Source: Nesterenkonia sedimenti (GTDB taxonomy: Bacteria > Actinomycetota > Actinomycetes > Actinomycetales > Micrococcaceae). From it: DNA of 64,000 bases. Made by a program: the position numbers and the translations under genes. The stretch lies in contig NZ_JABAHY010000002.1 of the NCBI RefSeq assembly GCF_012641515.1, forward strand, positions 1 to 64,000, written 5' to 3'. Shown here piece by piece: positions 8,262 through 19,303 of this stretch (the first letter of the stretch is position 1; each line of letters begins with the position of its first letter). Under the pieces are notes generated by a model that was given only the letters and a program-made list of their open reading frames with translations, did not search any database and was not told where the DNA came from.

Positions 8262-9106
8262 CCCAACGCCGGCGGATCACCCGGATCAGACGCACCGAGG
8301 AGGGCATCACCTCGGCCACCCGCCCCGATGCCCTGGCCGCCGAGGAGCCCCTGGAACTGCGCATCGGCGGGGAATCCTTCACCGTGACCATGCGCACCCC
8401 CGGCCATGACTTTGAACTAGCCGCCGGGTTCTGTGTGGCCGAGGGGCTGCTGCGCAGCACTGATGATCTTGCCGGGGCTGATCAGCTGCGCAGTATGCGC
8501 TACTGCGCAGGAACTGATGACCAGGGCAATCAGACCTATAACGTCATCGATCTGGAACTGGCTGATCCCGCCGCGATGGCCACTGCGGTCAGCCAGCAGC
8601 GCAATGTGCTCACCAGCTCCGCCTGCGGCATCTGCGGGACCACCAGTATCGATGCCGTGGAGAAATCACTGCCCCATGCCGAGGCCACCCAGGAGCTCAG
8701 CATCAGTGCGGAGACCCTGCTGGACCTTCCCGGTGCCCTCCGGGAAGCCCAGGAAATCTTCGCCAAAACAGGCGGGGTCCATGCCGCCGGACTCTTCGAC
8801 GGTGAGGGGAAGCTGCTGATCCTCAGAGAGGATGTCGGTCGGCATAATGCGGTGGATAAGGTCATCGGCCGGGCCTTCCTCGATGACCAGCTCCCGCTGA
8901 GCGGCACGGCCCTGCAGGTCTCGGGCCGGGCCTCCTTCGAGCTGGTGCAGAAGGCCGCCCTGGCCGGAGTGGAGATGCTCACCGCAGTGGGTGCGCCCTC
9001 CTCCCTGGCCGCGGATCTCGCCGACCGGGCAGGGATCACCCTGGCCGGGTTCTCCCGCGGCAGGACCATCAATCTCTACACCCACCCCGAGCGAGTCAGG
9101 TTCTGA
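8249..9106 (+). CDS. fdhD: FdhD, formate dehydrogenase sulfurtransferase
   Basis: A 285-residue protein that passes sulfur to the molybdenum cofactor of formate dehydrogenase. The diagnostic cysteine loop SSACGICGT is present at about residue 128, along with TPGHDFELAAGFCVAEGL, GGVHAAGLF and EDVGRHNAVDKVIG. GTG start at 8249 lies inside the end of moeA; AGGAGG at 8230-8235 is somewhat far upstream. No formate dehydrogenase subunit lies in the window, so its client must be elsewhere. Formate is the expected end product of the nearby betaine pathway. Confidence 0.93.
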   Translation: MGRLTQRRRITRIRRTEEGITSATRPDALAAEEPLELRIGGESFTVTMRTPGHDFELAAGFCVAEGLLRSTDDLAGADQLRSMRYCAGTDDQGNQTYNVIDLELADPAAMATAVSQQRNVLTSSACGICGTTSIDAVEKSLPHAEATQELSISAETLLDLPGALREAQEIFAKTGGVHAAGLFDGEGKLLILREDVGRHNAVDKVIGRAFLDDQLPLSGTALQVSGRASFELVQKAALAGVEMLTAVGAPSSLAADLADRAGITLAGFSRGRTINLYTHPERVRF

Positions 9107-9129
9107 ACAGGCCGGAGTCGAGCCGGGGC

Positions 9130-10692
9130 TCAGGCGAAGAGCTGGATGCCGTTGATGAAGGTATAGGTCAGGCCGTAGAGGATCGGCACTGACACGATCA
9201 CCCAGGCCAGCGGCACCGGCACCACTGGTGTGGCTGCCGGGTCAACCGTCCGAGGACCAGCCTTCTTACCCTTGCCATTCTCATCGGCCTTCTTTGTGGC
9301 CTCGTCACCGGATTTGTTCTCCTCGTGATGGCGTTCGTTGACCGCGCGGACCAGCAGATTCGCGATGAAACCGATCACCAGCAGCCCCACCATGGTGTAG
9401 AGCGCGGGCCGGTAGGCATCTGCGGTCAGCGTCCCGGGTTCACCGCCTGCCCGGTCCAGGAAGCTGTTGATGATCAGGGGACCGACAACACCGGCCAGGG
9501 ACCAGGCGGTCAGCAGCCGACCGTGGATGGCCCCGACCTGCAGGGTCCCGAAGAGGTCCCGGAGGTAGGCCGGAATAGTGGAGAATCCTCCGCCGTAGAA
9601 GGACAGGATCACGCCGGCCAGCACCACGAACAGGGCCATAGAGGTGTTGCCCCAGGTGGCCAGGCTGAAGTACAGCAGCGCACCCAGGCCGAGGTAGACC
9701 ATATAGATGGGCTTGCGGCCGATCTTGTCCGAGGTGGATGCCCAGATGAACCGGCCCAGGGTATTGGTCAGACTCAGGAAGGCCACGAAACCGGCGGCGG
9801 CTGCCATGGCCACCACAGTGTTGCCATCGCCGTCGCGGAAGAAGTCCCGCACGAAGGCATTGGCCTGTTCCAGGATGCCGATGCCGGCTGTCACATTGAC
9901 GAACAGCACAATCCACAGCAGCCAGAACTGCGGTGTCTTCAACGCGTTATTTGCGGTGACATTGCCCTGGGCGATCATGGCGGACTTCTTTGCCTTATCC
10001 GGATCGAAGCCGGCAGGTTTCCAATCCGGTGCCGGGACCCGCACGATCCAGGCGGCGAAGAGCATCATCACCAGATACAGCGCCGCCAGGGTCAGGAAGA
10101 GGAAGCCGACAGACTGGCCGCTGTGTACGTCATCGCCCTCTGGTGCCCCACCGTTGTAGAGATTCATGAAGAAGGCCGAGAGCGGGGAGGCGATCATCGC
10201 ACCGACGCCGAAACCCATGATGGCCATTCCGGTGCCCATCCCGGGACGGTCGGGGAACCATTTGATCAGAGTCGAGACCGGGGAGATATAGCCGATGCCC
10301 AGGCCGATTCCGCCGATGAACCCATAGCCGAGATACACCAGCCAGAGCTGGGAGGTGAAGATACCGGCGGAGCCGACCACGAAGCCGGTGACCCAGCAGG
10401 CGGTGGAGGCCAACATGGCCCGACGGGGGCCATTGCGGTCCACCCAGGTGCCGAAGAGGGCCGCGGAGAGCCCCAGCATCACAATCGCCAGGGAGAAGAT
10501 GATTCCGATGGCGGTATGGCTGGCGTCGAAGTGAACTTGAATGGCATCTCGGTAGACGCTGGTGGCATAGACCTGCCCAATGCACATATGAATGGCAAGT
10601 GCTGCCGGAGGAATCAGCCATCTGTTGAAGCCTGGCCTGGCCGTGATGCGCTGCATGGGCTCGGACCGGTTCTGCTGCGCAGCTGTCGTCAT
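9130..10692 (-). CDS. MFS transporter, oxalate/formate antiporter (OFA) family
   Basis: A 520-residue, 12-segment transporter. The OFA type is shown by the N-terminal GFNRWLIPPAALAIHMCIGQVYATSVY, the GIGLGIGYISPVSTLIKWFPDRPGMGTGMAIMGFG block between helices 4 and 5, and the TNTLGRFIWASTSDKIGRKPIYM loop. A charged loop (residues ~440-490, rich in Lys/Glu) precedes two last hydrophobic segments, making it longer than typical members. ATG at 10692 is chosen because GAGGAG lies ten bases upstream and the family N-terminus starts nearby; the open frame extends further. Between fdhD and the formate-producing purU operon it could carry formate or another small carboxylate. The substrate is inference. 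Confidence 0.85.
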   Translation of the reverse strand: MTTAAQQNRSEPMQRITARPGFNRWLIPPAALAIHMCIGQVYATSVYRDAIQVHFDASHTAIGIIFSLAIVMLGLSAALFGTWVDRNGPRRAMLASTACWVTGFVVGSAGIFTSQLWLVYLGYGFIGGIGLGIGYISPVSTLIKWFPDRPGMGTGMAIMGFGVGAMIASPLSAFFMNLYNGGAPEGDDVHSGQSVGFLFLTLAALYLVMMLFAAWIVRVPAPDWKPAGFDPDKAKKSAMIAQGNVTANNALKTPQFWLLWIVLFVNVTAGIGILEQANAFVRDFFRDGDGNTVVAMAAAAGFVAFLSLTNTLGRFIWASTSDKIGRKPIYMVYLGLGALLYFSLATWGNTSMALFVVLAGVILSFYGGGFSTIPAYLRDLFGTLQVGAIHGRLLTAWSLAGVVGPLIINSFLDRAGGEPGTLTADAYRPALYTMVGLLVIGFIANLLVRAVNERHHEENKSGDEATKKADENGKGKKAGPRTVDPAATPVVPVPLAWVIVSVPILYGLTYTFINGIQLFA

Positions 10693-10822
10693 AAGTAGCG
10701 TGCTCCTCAATAGATTGAGTGTGCTGTGAGTCACACTAGCTAATATCCAGGGGCTTGTGTAGGGCGCTTCAGTGAGATATGAATCACAGTTCAGCTGGGC
10801 AGCGCAGGGCAATCAGCGGTGC

Positions 10823-11755
10823 TCAGCGCAGTACGACAGTCTTGTTCCCGTGCAGGATCACCCTGCCCTCGGCGTGCCAGCGCACAGCCTGGGAGAGGGC
10901 CTTGGCCTCGGTGTCCCGACCTGCAGCAATGAGATCCTCCGGTCCATAGGTGTGGTCCACCGCCAGAACCTCCTGGGCGATGATCGGCCCCTCATCGAGG
11001 TCACTGTTGACGTAGTGCGCGGTGGCACCGACTGTCTTGACCCCGCGCTCAAAGGCCTGATGGTAGGGCTTGGCGCCTTTGAAGCTGGGCAGGAAGGAAT
11101 GGTGGATATTGATGATCCGGCCAGCCATCTGGGTCGCCAGGGAATCACTGAGGATCTGCATATACCGAGCCAGGACCACCAGATCCACCTCCAAGCGGTT
11201 CACCAGCTCCAAGAGCTTGGCCTCTGCCTCGGGTTTGGTGTCTTTGGTGATGGGAATATGGAAGAAGGGGATCCCATGCCACTCCACCAGTCGCTGGTGG
11301 TCCAGGTGGTTTGAGGCCACCCCGAGAATTTCGATGGGCAGGTCGCCTTTGCGGGTCCGGAAGAGCAGATCATTCAGGCAGTGCTCTGTCTTGGAGACCA
11401 TGATCAGCACTCGTGGCGCCTCAACCGGGGAGCGCAGTCGCCACTGCATCCCGAAACTCTCGGCCACGGGGGTCATTGCCTGACGGACATCAGCCAGAGC
11501 GGAGTAGTCATCCTGCCCCGGCTCGGCGTGGACCCGCATGAAGAACCGCTCGCCCAGAGTGTCGTTGAACTGGTCGAGTTCCATAATGTTGAACCCATGC
11601 TCGACCAGCACTCCGCTGACCGCATGGACGATCCCCAGGGTCGAGGGGCAGTCCAAGGTCAGCACCAGTCCCTCCGGGCTGCCCTGCTTCGGCTGGGCGG
11701 AGGCCCGGGTCGTCGTCGTGGTTTCCGTGCCGATTCCCTCAGTCTGTACTGCCAT
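10823..11755 (-). CDS. purU: Formyltetrahydrofolate deformylase
   Basis: A 310-residue enzyme that hydrolyses 10-formyl-THF to formate and THF. An N-terminal ACT domain (residues ~27-100, LTLDCPSTLGIVHAVSGVL) is followed by the formyltransferase fold with catalytic NIHHSFLPSF and the Asp in DLDEGPIIAQE. Start ATG at 11755 has AGGAGG seven bases upstream; an in-frame TTG two codons earlier is less likely. It is last in the sarcosine-oxidase operon, as in other actinobacterial betaine clusters. There it frees THF loaded with methyl carbon by dimethylglycine and sarcosine oxidases. Confidence 0.93.
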   Translation of the reverse strand: MAVQTEGIGTETTTTTRASAQPKQGSPEGLVLTLDCPSTLGIVHAVSGVLVEHGFNIMELDQFNDTLGERFFMRVHAEPGQDDYSALADVRQAMTPVAESFGMQWRLRSPVEAPRVLIMVSKTEHCLNDLLFRTRKGDLPIEILGVASNHLDHQRLVEWHGIPFFHIPITKDTKPEAEAKLLELVNRLEVDLVVLARYMQILSDSLATQMAGRIINIHHSFLPSFKGAKPYHQAFERGVKTVGATAHYVNSDLDEGPIIAQEVLAVDHTYGPEDLIAAGRDTEAKALSQAVRWHAEGRVILHGNKTVVLR

Positions 11756-11794
11756 GGTCAATCCTCCTTCGGTGAGGGTCTTGCCTGATAGGGG

Positions 11795-12382
11795 TCAGCT
11801 GGTCACCTGGAACTCCCTGACGGCGTCCAGCAGCCAATGGGCCAAATACTCGGCATAGGAGGAGCGCAGCAGCACTCGGAAGCTGTTCTCCCCAGTCCGC
11901 CATAACAGCACCGGCACTGGCCCCAGGGTGGTGGTCACCGCCTGGTCAATACCGAAACTTCTCGGATGCAGATCCGCCGGGACCCCCTTCTCGAGGGTCT
12001 CGCGTGCGGCCCCACCGATCAGTTCCACGGTGGTCCGGTTGGCCGAGAGGTCGACAACCTGTCCCGGATCATCGCCCAGGGCTTCTTTCAGCTGATCCAG
12101 GAGGTGGTCGCTGTCCGGGGCAGCGAGGGTGAGGAACTCATCAGGGGCCAACCAGAGGGTGGCCGTCTGCTGAGGGCTTCCCGTGGTCTCACCCACAGCC
12201 CCGGGGAGACCCCCGAGGACCTCGGCCAGACGCTGATGTGCTGCTGAGCCAGGTTCAGCGCGCAGCCCGATCTGAGTGGAGAAGGCCAACTCCCGCAGAC
12301 GCACTCCCCGCGGGCCATCGGAGCCGGCCTCAGCCAACCGGTGGTGCAGATGCTGAAGAGGCGAGATGCGAAGATCATCCAT
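11795..12382 (-). CDS. soxG: Sarcosine oxidase gamma subunit
   Basis: A 195-residue subunit of heterotetrameric sarcosine oxidase, structurally like a GcvT beta-barrel domain. Recognisable stretches include [75 protein letters not shown] and [23 protein letters not shown] at 12382 lies inside the end of soxA (8-base overlap) with GGAAGGGAG upstream, showing coupled translation. Order soxB-D-A-G-purU is the classical one. Confidence 0.92.
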   Translation of the reverse strand: MDDLRISPLQHLHHRLAEAGSDGPRGVRLRELAFSTQIGLRAEPGSAAHQRLAEVLGGLPGAVGETTGSPQQTATLWLAPDEFLTLAAPDSDHLLDQLKEALGDDPGQVVDLSANRTTVELIGGAARETLEKGVPADLHPRSFGIDQAVTTTLGPVPVLLWRTGENSFRVLLRSSYAEYLAHWLLDAVREFQVTS

Positions 12383-15302
12383 CGCGGCGGCTCCCTTCCG
12401 GGTCATAGAGCACAGTGGGCCCGATGGTCACCGCAGCCCGTTGACCATCGACGACGGCATGCAGGGTCTGCCCGATCCGTTCCCGGCCGGCAGTGATCAG
12501 CGCCAGCCCGAAGGTCCGCTCCAGGGCGGCGGAGCGGTAGGAGGAGGTCACCCAGCCCTCCATCGGAACCGGGGGAGCGGTGAGGCAGGCATCGGGGTGG
12601 ATCAGCTGGGTGCCCTCGGGCAGTTTCAGCGAGCGCTCCACCGGCAGCACTGAGACCAGCTGTTTGCGGTCCCCGCGTTGATTATCCGCCCGCAGATAGG
12701 ACCGTTTTCCGATGAAGTCCTTCTTCTTCGAGACCACCCAATCCATTCCGGCGTCCTGTGGGGTGACCGTACCGTCAGTGTCCTGCCCGACAATGATGAA
12801 ACCCTTCTCAGCCCGCAGCACATGCATGGTCTCAGTGCCATAGGGGGTGATGTTGAACTCCGCACCGGCCTCGGCGATATCCTCCCAGACCGTCTGCCCG
12901 TACCAGGTGGCCACATTGACCTCGAAGGCCAACTCCCCGGAGAAGGAGATCCGGCAGATCCGAGCCGGGATTCCGGAGGCCAAGGTGGTCTCCCTGAAGG
13001 ACATGAACTCGAAAGCCTCGGCGGAGACATCCAGATCCGGGGCGATCTTAGCGATCACGGCCCTGGATTTCGGGCCGGCAACTGCCACGGTGGCGTACTG
13101 CTCAGTGACTGAGGTGCAGTAGACATCCAGCTGGGGCCATTCGGTCTGCAGCCACTCCTCCAACCAGTCCAGCACATCGGCAGCCCCCGAGGTTGTGGTG
13201 GTCATGAGGTAGCGGTCCTCATCCAGCCGCAGGGTCACGCCGTCGTCGAAGATCATCCCATCGGCATGACACATCACCCCATAGCGGGCCTTACCCGGAG
13301 CCAGTTTGGCGAAGGCATTGGTGTAGATCCGGTTCAGAAACTCCCCGGCATCCTTACCCCGGATCTCGATCTTGCCCAGAGTGCTGGCGTCCTGGAAACC
13401 CACCGACTCCCGAACAGCGGCACATTCACGCAGTACCGCAGCATCCATATCCTCCAACTCACCGGAGGCGGTGCGCTGCGGGTAGTACCAGGGCCGCTTC
13501 CACTGTCCGACATCCTCGAACTCAGCGCCATGGGCCAGATGCCAGCGGTGAATGGAGGTCACCCGCGCAGGATCGAAGAGCCCACCCCGGCGGGTTCCGG
13601 CCAGGGCCGCGAAGGACACCGGAGTATAGGGCGGACGGAAGGCCGTGATACCGACATCACCGGGACTGCCGCGGCCCAGCAGCTGAGCCAGAGCGCCCAC
13701 CAGAGCAGTACTGGAGGTCTTGCCCTGATCATGGGCGGTGGAGATGGAGGTATAGCGTTTGACGTGTTCCACCGATTCCATCCCGGCACCGACCGCGCGT
13801 ATTACATCAGCCACCGTCTGATCCCGCTGCAGGTCCACAAAATGCCGCCGATAGGCTTCGGCGTCGCTGCCCAGCGGGGAAGGCACCAGCCACACCGGCT
13901 CTGCGGGGGTGAGCGGTTCGGCCTCCGCATGCGGGATATCGACGCCGGCAGCACCAGTGGAGAAACCCGCCGCCTGTGCCGCCTGGGCACCGGCCTCAGC
14001 CCCCTGCCGCAGAACCCCGGGAAGGCTGAGCTCCCCGGTCAACGCTCCAACCGGATGCTGATCCTGCACCTGCGCACTGGGCACATAGGAGCGCAGCTGC
14101 TCATCCCAGCGGATCTTGCCCTGCCGCTGAGTATGCAGATGAATCGCCGGATTCCACCCACCGGAGACCGCTAGGAGGTCAGCCTGCAGATCCAACTGCT
14201 CCCCGGCCAGACCCTCGGTGGTCAGCTGATCGATATGCACAGTGTGCAGGGCGCCCTCGTCATCGGCGGTGGTGTCCACCACGGCAGAACCGGGCAGCAC
14301 CCGCACCCCACGTTCCTGAAGGGCCTGGGCCCGTGGGCTGAGTTCTGCACGGGAATCGACCACGGCGAGCAGCTCAGCTCCGGCGTCGATCAGCTCCCCG
14401 GCGAGGTCATAGACCGAATCATTGGTGGTGGTCAGCACCACCCGGTCTCCGGCCAGCACACAGTACCGGTTGAGGTAACTCCGCACTGCCGAGGCCAGCA
14501 TGATCCCCGGCCGGTCATTATTGGCGAAGATCAGATGCCGCTCATGGGCGCCGGTGGCCAGGACCACCTGGCTGGCCCGGATATGCCAGACCCGCTCCCG
14601 GGACATACCCTCAGGTGCGGGCAGCTCCAGATGGGCGGTGCGGCGCTCGACGGCGACCACATAATTGGCGTCATAGCTGCCGATGACGGTGGTCCGCGGC
14701 AGGAAACTGACCTCCGGATTATCCCGCAGCTCGCCCCGGACCCCCTCGATCCAGCTGCTGGCCGGCTGCCCGTCGATCCGTGCCCCTGGGTCGCTGAGCA
14801 GCGAACCACCGGGTATCGACTGCTCATCGATCAGTATCACCCGGGCCCCGGTCCGGGAAGCCTGCCGGGCTGCAGCTAATCCGGCCGGACCCGCGCCGAC
14901 CACCAGAACATCGGTATGGACATGTTTATGGTCGTAATAGGCGGTATCGGTCTGGGGATCCAGCTGCCCCAAACCGGAGAGCAGCTGGGCCTTCAGCCCC
15001 TCGGTCAGCTCCACGGTGGTGGCAGTCAGCATCGATTCGGCCGGCTGATCAGTGCGACTATCGGTGACCGTGACCAGGGCATTGGGCTCCTCAACCCCCG
15101 CCGCGTAGATCCCGCGGGGCCGGCCTAAGTAGATGGAATCCCCGGTGCGCCGGATCCCATTGGCCAGCAGTGCACTGGCTAAGGTGTCTCCCTCGATTCC
15201 GGTCAGGGCCTGACCGTCCATGCTGAACTGGCGGGTCCGGGTGGGTTCCACCCGGCAGGAGGGGGCCAATGCGGGGGCAATCCGGCGCGGCGCTGCGGTC
15301 AT
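12375..15302 (-). CDS. soxA: Sarcosine oxidase alpha subunit
   Basis: A 975-residue catalytic subunit that oxidises sarcosine to glycine, passing the methyl carbon to THF. Domains in order: an N-terminal ferredoxin-like fold (residues ~20-100, [20 protein letters not shown]); an NAD-binding Rossmann domain with GAGPAG at 136-141; a second dinucleotide site ([14 protein letters not shown]); and a C-terminal GcvT-like folate domain from about residue 600 ([56 protein letters not shown]). Length matches the family. Starts with an ATGA overlap on soxD. Confidence 0.96.
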   Translation of the reverse strand: MTAAPRRIAPALAPSCRVEPTRTRQFSMDGQALTGIEGDTLASALLANGIRRTGDSIYLGRPRGIYAAGVEEPNALVTVTDSRTDQPAESMLTATTVELTEGLKAQLLSGLGQLDPQTDTAYYDHKHVHTDVLVVGAGPAGLAAARQASRTGARVILIDEQSIPGGSLLSDPGARIDGQPASSWIEGVRGELRDNPEVSFLPRTTVIGSYDANYVVAVERRTAHLELPAPEGMSRERVWHIRASQVVLATGAHERHLIFANNDRPGIMLASAVRSYLNRYCVLAGDRVVLTTTNDSVYDLAGELIDAGAELLAVVDSRAELSPRAQALQERGVRVLPGSAVVDTTADDEGALHTVHIDQLTTEGLAGEQLDLQADLLAVSGGWNPAIHLHTQRQGKIRWDEQLRSYVPSAQVQDQHPVGALTGELSLPGVLRQGAEAGAQAAQAAGFSTGAAGVDIPHAEAEPLTPAEPVWLVPSPLGSDAEAYRRHFVDLQRDQTVADVIRAVGAGMESVEHVKRYTSISTAHDQGKTSSTALVGALAQLLGRGSPGDVGITAFRPPYTPVSFAALAGTRRGGLFDPARVTSIHRWHLAHGAEFEDVGQWKRPWYYPQRTASGELEDMDAAVLRECAAVRESVGFQDASTLGKIEIRGKDAGEFLNRIYTNAFAKLAPGKARYGVMCHADGMIFDDGVTLRLDEDRYLMTTTTSGAADVLDWLEEWLQTEWPQLDVYCTSVTEQYATVAVAGPKSRAVIAKIAPDLDVSAEAFEFMSFRETTLASGIPARICRISFSGELAFEVNVATWYGQTVWEDIAEAGAEFNITPYGTETMHVLRAEKGFIIVGQDTDGTVTPQDAGMDWVVSKKKDFIGKRSYLRADNQRGDRKQLVSVLPVERSLKLPEGTQLIHPDACLTAPPVPMEGWVTSSYRSAALERTFGLALITAGRERIGQTLHAVVDGQRAAVTIGPTVLYDPEGSRRDG

Positions 15303-15568
15303 GAAGCGGCTCCTGGGGTGGCCTCAGTGGAGAGGAACTCATAGGTGACGGTGTCGCGCAGGGCGTTGAACCACTTCCGGCAGCCGGCGGTGTGCACCCA
15401 ACGCTCGGCGAACTGCCCTTTGGGGTTCTCCCGGTAGAAGAGGTACCGGCCCCACTGCTCATCGGTGAGCGCATAGGGGTCCCGGGGGTAGGCCACATGG
15501 GCCTGGCCCCCATAGCGGAACTCTGTCTCATTACGGGGCCCGCAGTGCGGGCAGGGGATCAGCATCAT
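15299..15568 (-). CDS. soxD: Sarcosine oxidase delta subunit
   Basis: An 89-residue zinc-binding subunit. The expected ligands are Cys6 and Cys9 ([12 protein letters not shown]) with His59 and Cys63 ([16 protein letters not shown]). Size is normal. It follows soxB by 13 bases and overlaps soxA by four, so it is tightly coupled. Confidence 0.95.
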   Translation of the reverse strand: MMLIPCPHCGPRNETEFRYGGQAHVAYPRDPYALTDEQWGRYLFYRENPKGQFAERWVHTAGCRKWFNALRDTVTYEFLSTEATPGAAS

Positions 15569-15581
15569 GGGCGGGCCTCCA

Positions 15582-16799
15582 TTAGTGGGCGACGGCGGCG
15601 GCGCCGTGTTCGTCGATCAGGAATCCGGTCTCGAACCTCTCCAGGGAGAAGGGCGCGTTGAGCGGATGGGGCTCATCGGTGGCGATGGTGTGGGCGAAGG
15701 TGTCCCCGGAGGCCGGGGTGCCTTTGAATCCGCCGGTTCCCCAACCGCAGTTGACGTAGAGCTGGTCGATCGGGGTCTTGGAGATGATCGGGGATGCGTC
15801 GAAGGTCGTATCCACAATTCCGCCCCAGGTGCGCAGCACATGCGCCCGGGCGAATATTGGGAAGAGCTCGACGGCGGCGGCCATCTGGTCCTCGATCACA
15901 TGGAATGCTCCGCGCTGCCCATAGCCGTTGTACTGGTCGATTCCGGCACCCATGACCAGCTCTCCCTTATGCGCCTGGGAGACGTAGACATGGACATGAT
16001 TGGACATCACCACTGTCGGGTGGACAGGTTCGAACAGTTCGGAGACCAGAGCTTGGAGCGGATGGGACTGGATCGGCAGATCCAACCCGGCCAGTTTCGC
16101 CACCACTGAGGAGTGCCCGGCGGCGGCAAGCCCCACTTTTCCGGCGTGGATGGTGCCCCGGCTGGTCTCGACCCCGGTGACCCGGTCGCCGTCGTTGAGG
16201 AACCCGGTGACCTCGCAGTTCTGAATGAGATCCACGCCGAGTTCCTGGGCTTTCCGGGCAAAAGCCCAGGCGACATGGTCATGCTTGGCGATACCGGCCC
16301 GGGGTTGGTAGGTCGCCCCCATGATGGGGTAGCGGATGTCCTCACCGATATTGATGATCGGGCAGACTTCCTTGACCTCTTCGGGAGTCAGCCATTCGGC
16401 GTCGACCCCATTGAGCTTATTGGCCTCCACCCGCCGTACCGACTCGCGGACATCGCCGAGGGTATGGGCGAGGTTGAGCACCCCGCGTTGGGAGAACAGG
16501 AAGTCGTAGTCCAGCTCCTCGGGCAGCTGCTCCCAGAGTTTCAGGGAATGTTCGTAGATATGGGCGCTTTCATCCCAGAGGTAGTTGGACCGAATGATAG
16601 CGGTGTTCCGCGCCATATTTCCACCGGCCAGCCAGCCGCGTTCCAGGACCGCCACATCGGTGATGCCATACCGGGCGGCCAGGAAATAGGCCGTGGCCAG
16701 TCCGTGGCCACCACCACCGACGATGACGACCTCGTAGCTTTTCTTCGGCTCAGGATTGTTCCAGAGGAACTTCGGGTGCTCGGGCAGTTTCTCAGCCAT
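15582..16799 (-). CDS. soxB: Sarcosine oxidase beta subunit
   Basis: A 405-residue flavin subunit carrying the amine-oxidising site. FAD motif [18 protein letters not shown] (residues ~24-41), [18 protein letters not shown], and the C-terminal [21 protein letters not shown] are hallmarks. Family members also bind covalent FMN at a His in the middle; I see a candidate in [11 protein letters not shown] but cannot fix the residue. ATG at 16799 shares one base with the TAA of the Rieske oxygenase gene (TAATG). Confidence 0.95.
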   Translation of the reverse strand: MAEKLPEHPKFLWNNPEPKKSYEVVIVGGGGHGLATAYFLAARYGITDVAVLERGWLAGGNMARNTAIIRSNYLWDESAHIYEHSLKLWEQLPEELDYDFLFSQRGVLNLAHTLGDVRESVRRVEANKLNGVDAEWLTPEEVKEVCPIINIGEDIRYPIMGATYQPRAGIAKHDHVAWAFARKAQELGVDLIQNCEVTGFLNDGDRVTGVETSRGTIHAGKVGLAAAGHSSVVAKLAGLDLPIQSHPLQALVSELFEPVHPTVVMSNHVHVYVSQAHKGELVMGAGIDQYNGYGQRGAFHVIEDQMAAAVELFPIFARAHVLRTWGGIVDTTFDASPIISKTPIDQLYVNCGWGTGGFKGTPASGDTFAHTIATDEPHPLNAPFSLERFETGFLIDEHGAAAVAH

Positions 16800-17995
16800 T
16801 AAGCAACCTTCTCAGATCCGGAGGCCGCCGGCAGCGGTGCCTGCAGGCCCAGCCGCTGGTACCACCAGCTGTGGAACTCCTGTATGTGGTGTTCACTGGG
16901 TACCAGGGCCCCGCCGGAGGCATAGGCTGCTGAGCTCATCGAGGGCTGGGTCAGCTCGCAGGCTTGGAAGTCCTGCTGGTTGACTCGGTGGAAGAGTTCC
17001 ACGGACTTCGAGATGTCCAGCTCCCCGGCCTGGACGTGTTCGACGACTTCGGGCAGGAACAGCCAGTCGCATTCGACCACAGTGCGGGATTCGGAGACTG
17101 GGAACGTCCGATGGATGATCACATGGTCGGGCACCGTATTGATGAACACCTGGGGTTTGACGGTGATCGCAAAGTACTTCCGGTCCTGATCCGGTGCGAT
17201 GGCCGGCAGTTCGGCGACCCCGGAGGCCGTGCCGTCCACGGTGAACCCCTGGATCTCCTCACCGAAGTTCGAACCGTGGACCTCCCCGTTCTTCCGCTGA
17301 GAGGCCAGACCGTCCGCGAATTCGGGGATCACCTCGGTCAGTTCCGGGTGGATGGTCGCGCAGTGGTAGCACTCCATGAAGTTCTCGATGATCAGCTTCC
17401 AGTTCGCGGCCACATCATATGTTTTGGTCTCCCCGAGTTTGAGGTTCTCGATCCCGTAGTTATCGATGGACTCCACCTCACCGAACCGGGTGCGGACCTC
17501 GCCGAGCACCTCTTGTTCGAAGTCCGGGGGCTCCTCGGCGAGGCATACCCATACATAGCCCAGCCATTGACGGACGTGGACAGGCTTGAGCCCGTATTCC
17601 TTCCGGTCGACGTCGGGCATCGAGGTCAGATTCGGGGCAGCGACCAGATCTCCCTCGAGGGCGTAGGTCCAGGCGTGGTAGCCGCACTGCAGGGTCTTGT
17701 TCTTCCCGGATTCCGCGGTGCAGACTCGCATGCCGCGGTGGGCGCAGACATTGAAATAGGCCTGAATACCGGCTTTTCGGGTGTGGACCACAATGATCTC
17801 CTCGCGCCCGATTGTGGCCTTCTGCCAGTGGCCGGGGGCAGGCAGGGCATCGGCGCGCAGCACGCAGTTCCACATCTTCTCGAAGATCTCAGTCTGTTCA
17901 GTGCCGAAGATCTCGGGGTCGGTATAGGCATCTCCGCTGGGGGTCGGCAGTAGGGAGGAACCCGGCAGCGGCTCCTCGAGGTGGTCGATAATCAT
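16799..17995 (-). CDS. gbcA: Rieske oxygenase subunit, probable glycine betaine monooxygenase (GbcA-like)
   Basis: A 398-residue ring-hydroxylating-type oxygenase alpha subunit. The Rieske cluster ligands are C84-x-H86 (NVCAHRGMR) and C104-x2-H107 (CGYHAWTY). The mononuclear iron site has [13 protein letters not shown] with His211 and His216, and Glu208 at the usual bridging-acid position. An Asp in NQQDFQACE is probably the third ligand. Related enzymes GbcA and stachydrine demethylase N-demethylate quaternary amines. Operon position before sarcosine oxidase and opposite dimethylglycine oxidase favours glycine betaine to dimethylglycine plus formaldehyde; proline betaine or carnitine-type substrates remain possible. 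Confidence 0.88.
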   Translation of the reverse strand: MIIDHLEEPLPGSSLLPTPSGDAYTDPEIFGTEQTEIFEKMWNCVLRADALPAPGHWQKATIGREEIIVVHTRKAGIQAYFNVCAHRGMRVCTAESGKNKTLQCGYHAWTYALEGDLVAAPNLTSMPDVDRKEYGLKPVHVRQWLGYVWVCLAEEPPDFEQEVLGEVRTRFGEVESIDNYGIENLKLGETKTYDVAANWKLIIENFMECYHCATIHPELTEVIPEFADGLASQRKNGEVHGSNFGEEIQGFTVDGTASGVAELPAIAPDQDRKYFAITVKPQVFINTVPDHVIIHRTFPVSESRTVVECDWLFLPEVVEHVQAGELDISKSVELFHRVNQQDFQACELTQPSMSSAAYASGGALVPSEHHIQEFHSWWYQRLGLQAPLPAASGSEKVA

Positions 17996-18007
17996 CGGTG
18001 AGGTCTC

Positions 18008-19303
18008 CTAGGCGGCAGTGGGTGCGGTTTCTGCAGCGGTGGGATGTGAACCCACAGTCATGGGGTGCTCAGCGGCGGGGGAGTGGAGCTGGGCCGGGCG
18101 GATACGGCGCTGTTTCCGCCAGCGGGTGACGTCCCGGAGCCGGTTGATCCCCAGGATGCCCAGGTTCTGCCCGCCCCGGGCGTAGTGGACCAGAAGGTTG
18201 CCCTCCTGCGGGGTGCCATCGACCACTGTGACCTCATCAGCCAGATGGATGCGGCCGGCTCCCTGAATGCGCAGATCGAACTGATCGGACCAGAAATAGG
18301 GCTCCTGCAGCGGAACGGGATCAGCACCGGTGAGTGCGGCGGCGACGACGGCGGCCTCCTCCACGGCCTCCTGCCAGTGCCCCACCGGTCGCAGCCCGCT
18401 GGAGTGCGAAGCCCATTGGGCGCAGTCACCGGCGGCATAGACTCCCGGGATACAGGTCGCCCCTGTGTCGTCACACATCACTGCCCCATGCCCGGAGGTC
18501 AGCTGCACGGCCGAATCTAGCAGCCATTCGGTACGTGGTTTGGCCCCGATGGCGCAGATGACCACATCGGCAGTGATGGTCTCCCCAGCAGCCAGAATCA
18601 CCTCATGTCCGCGGGTGCAGCTGCGCACCGCCTGGGCGCGTGCCGGGGGTGCGAACTGCACGCCATGGGCCTGGTGGGCAGAGAGGATGGCTTCACCGAC
18701 TGCCGTCCCCAGCCGGCGGGCACCGGGCAGCTGTTCTCCGGCGGCGACCGTGACTGATCCCGCGCCGCGCTCAGTGCAGGTGGCAGCAGCTTCCAGGGCG
18801 AGGAACCCGCCGCCTACCACCGCCACAGCCAAACCCTGAAGGCTGGTCTCACGCAGGGCGAGGGCATCCTCCATATTCCGCAGTACATAGGGCCGGGCAC
18901 TGATCCCCTGTTCGGAGGAGGCCACCGGAAGGCTCAGTGCCGAGGCTCCAGTGGTGATCACCACTGCGTCACCGGGGTGGAAACGGCCATCGGCAGTATG
19001 CACGCCCAAGGTCTCGGTGCCCTCTGGGTTTCCGGAGAGGCTCACGACGCCGACCCCGCTGACCCAGGTGACGTCCAACGGATCCTCGGGGTCATCGAGC
19101 AGCAGATCCTCTTCGGCCACTGCCCCGGTGAGATAAGCCTTGCTCAGGGCCGGGCGGTCATAGGCCGGCCGGGTCTCCTCACCGAAGATCGTGATGGGGC
19201 CGGTGTGACCATTGGCTCGGACCCCGCGCGCGGTGTGGTAGCCCGCTAATCCGGCACCGACGATCAGCAGATGGCCTTCAGCAGGCAGTGCAGCGGTAGG
19301 CAT
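18008..19303 (-). CDS. FAD/NAD(P)H-dependent ferredoxin reductase for the Rieske oxygenase
   Basis: A 431-residue reductase of the BphA4/rubredoxin-reductase type: FAD motif LIVGAGLAGYHTARG (residues ~13-27), DRPALSKAYLTG, the NADH-binding VAVVGGGFLALEAAATCTERG, and the FAD-contacting GVYAAGDCAQW. The C-terminal domain (PYFWSDQFDLRIQGAGR) is standard. Its ATG overlaps the ferredoxin stop (TGATG). It probably takes electrons from NAD(P)H to the adjacent ferredoxin. Known GbcB reductases instead combine flavin and 2Fe-2S domains in one chain, so this electron supply is of a different kind. Confidence 0.9.
   Translation of the reverse strand: MPTAALPAEGHLLIVGAGLAGYHTARGVRANGHTGPITIFGEETRPAYDRPALSKAYLTGAVAEEDLLLDDPEDPLDVTWVSGVGVVSLSGNPEGTETLGVHTADGRFHPGDAVVITTGASALSLPVASSEQGISARPYVLRNMEDALALRETSLQGLAVAVVGGGFLALEAAATCTERGAGSVTVAAGEQLPGARRLGTAVGEAILSAHQAHGVQFAPPARAQAVRSCTRGHEVILAAGETITADVVICAIGAKPRTEWLLDSAVQLTSGHGAVMCDDTGATCIPGVYAAGDCAQWASHSSGLRPVGHWQEAVEEAAVVAAALTGADPVPLQEPYFWSDQFDLRIQGAGRIHLADEVTVVDGTPQEGNLLVHYARGGQNLGILGINRLRDVTRWRKQRRIRPAQLHSPAAEHPMTVGSHPTAAETAPTAA

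Noticed and set aside
9325-10698. A 457-codon open frame on the plus strand over the OFA transporter
   Set aside because: Its Gly/Asp/His-rich product has no family features; it is the antisense of membrane-protein codons.
10738-10800. CRP/GlxR-type site upstream of the OFA transporter (TGTGAGTCACA and GTGAGATATGAATCAC)
   Set aside because: Half-site spacing does not fit TGTGA-N6-TCACA in either case.
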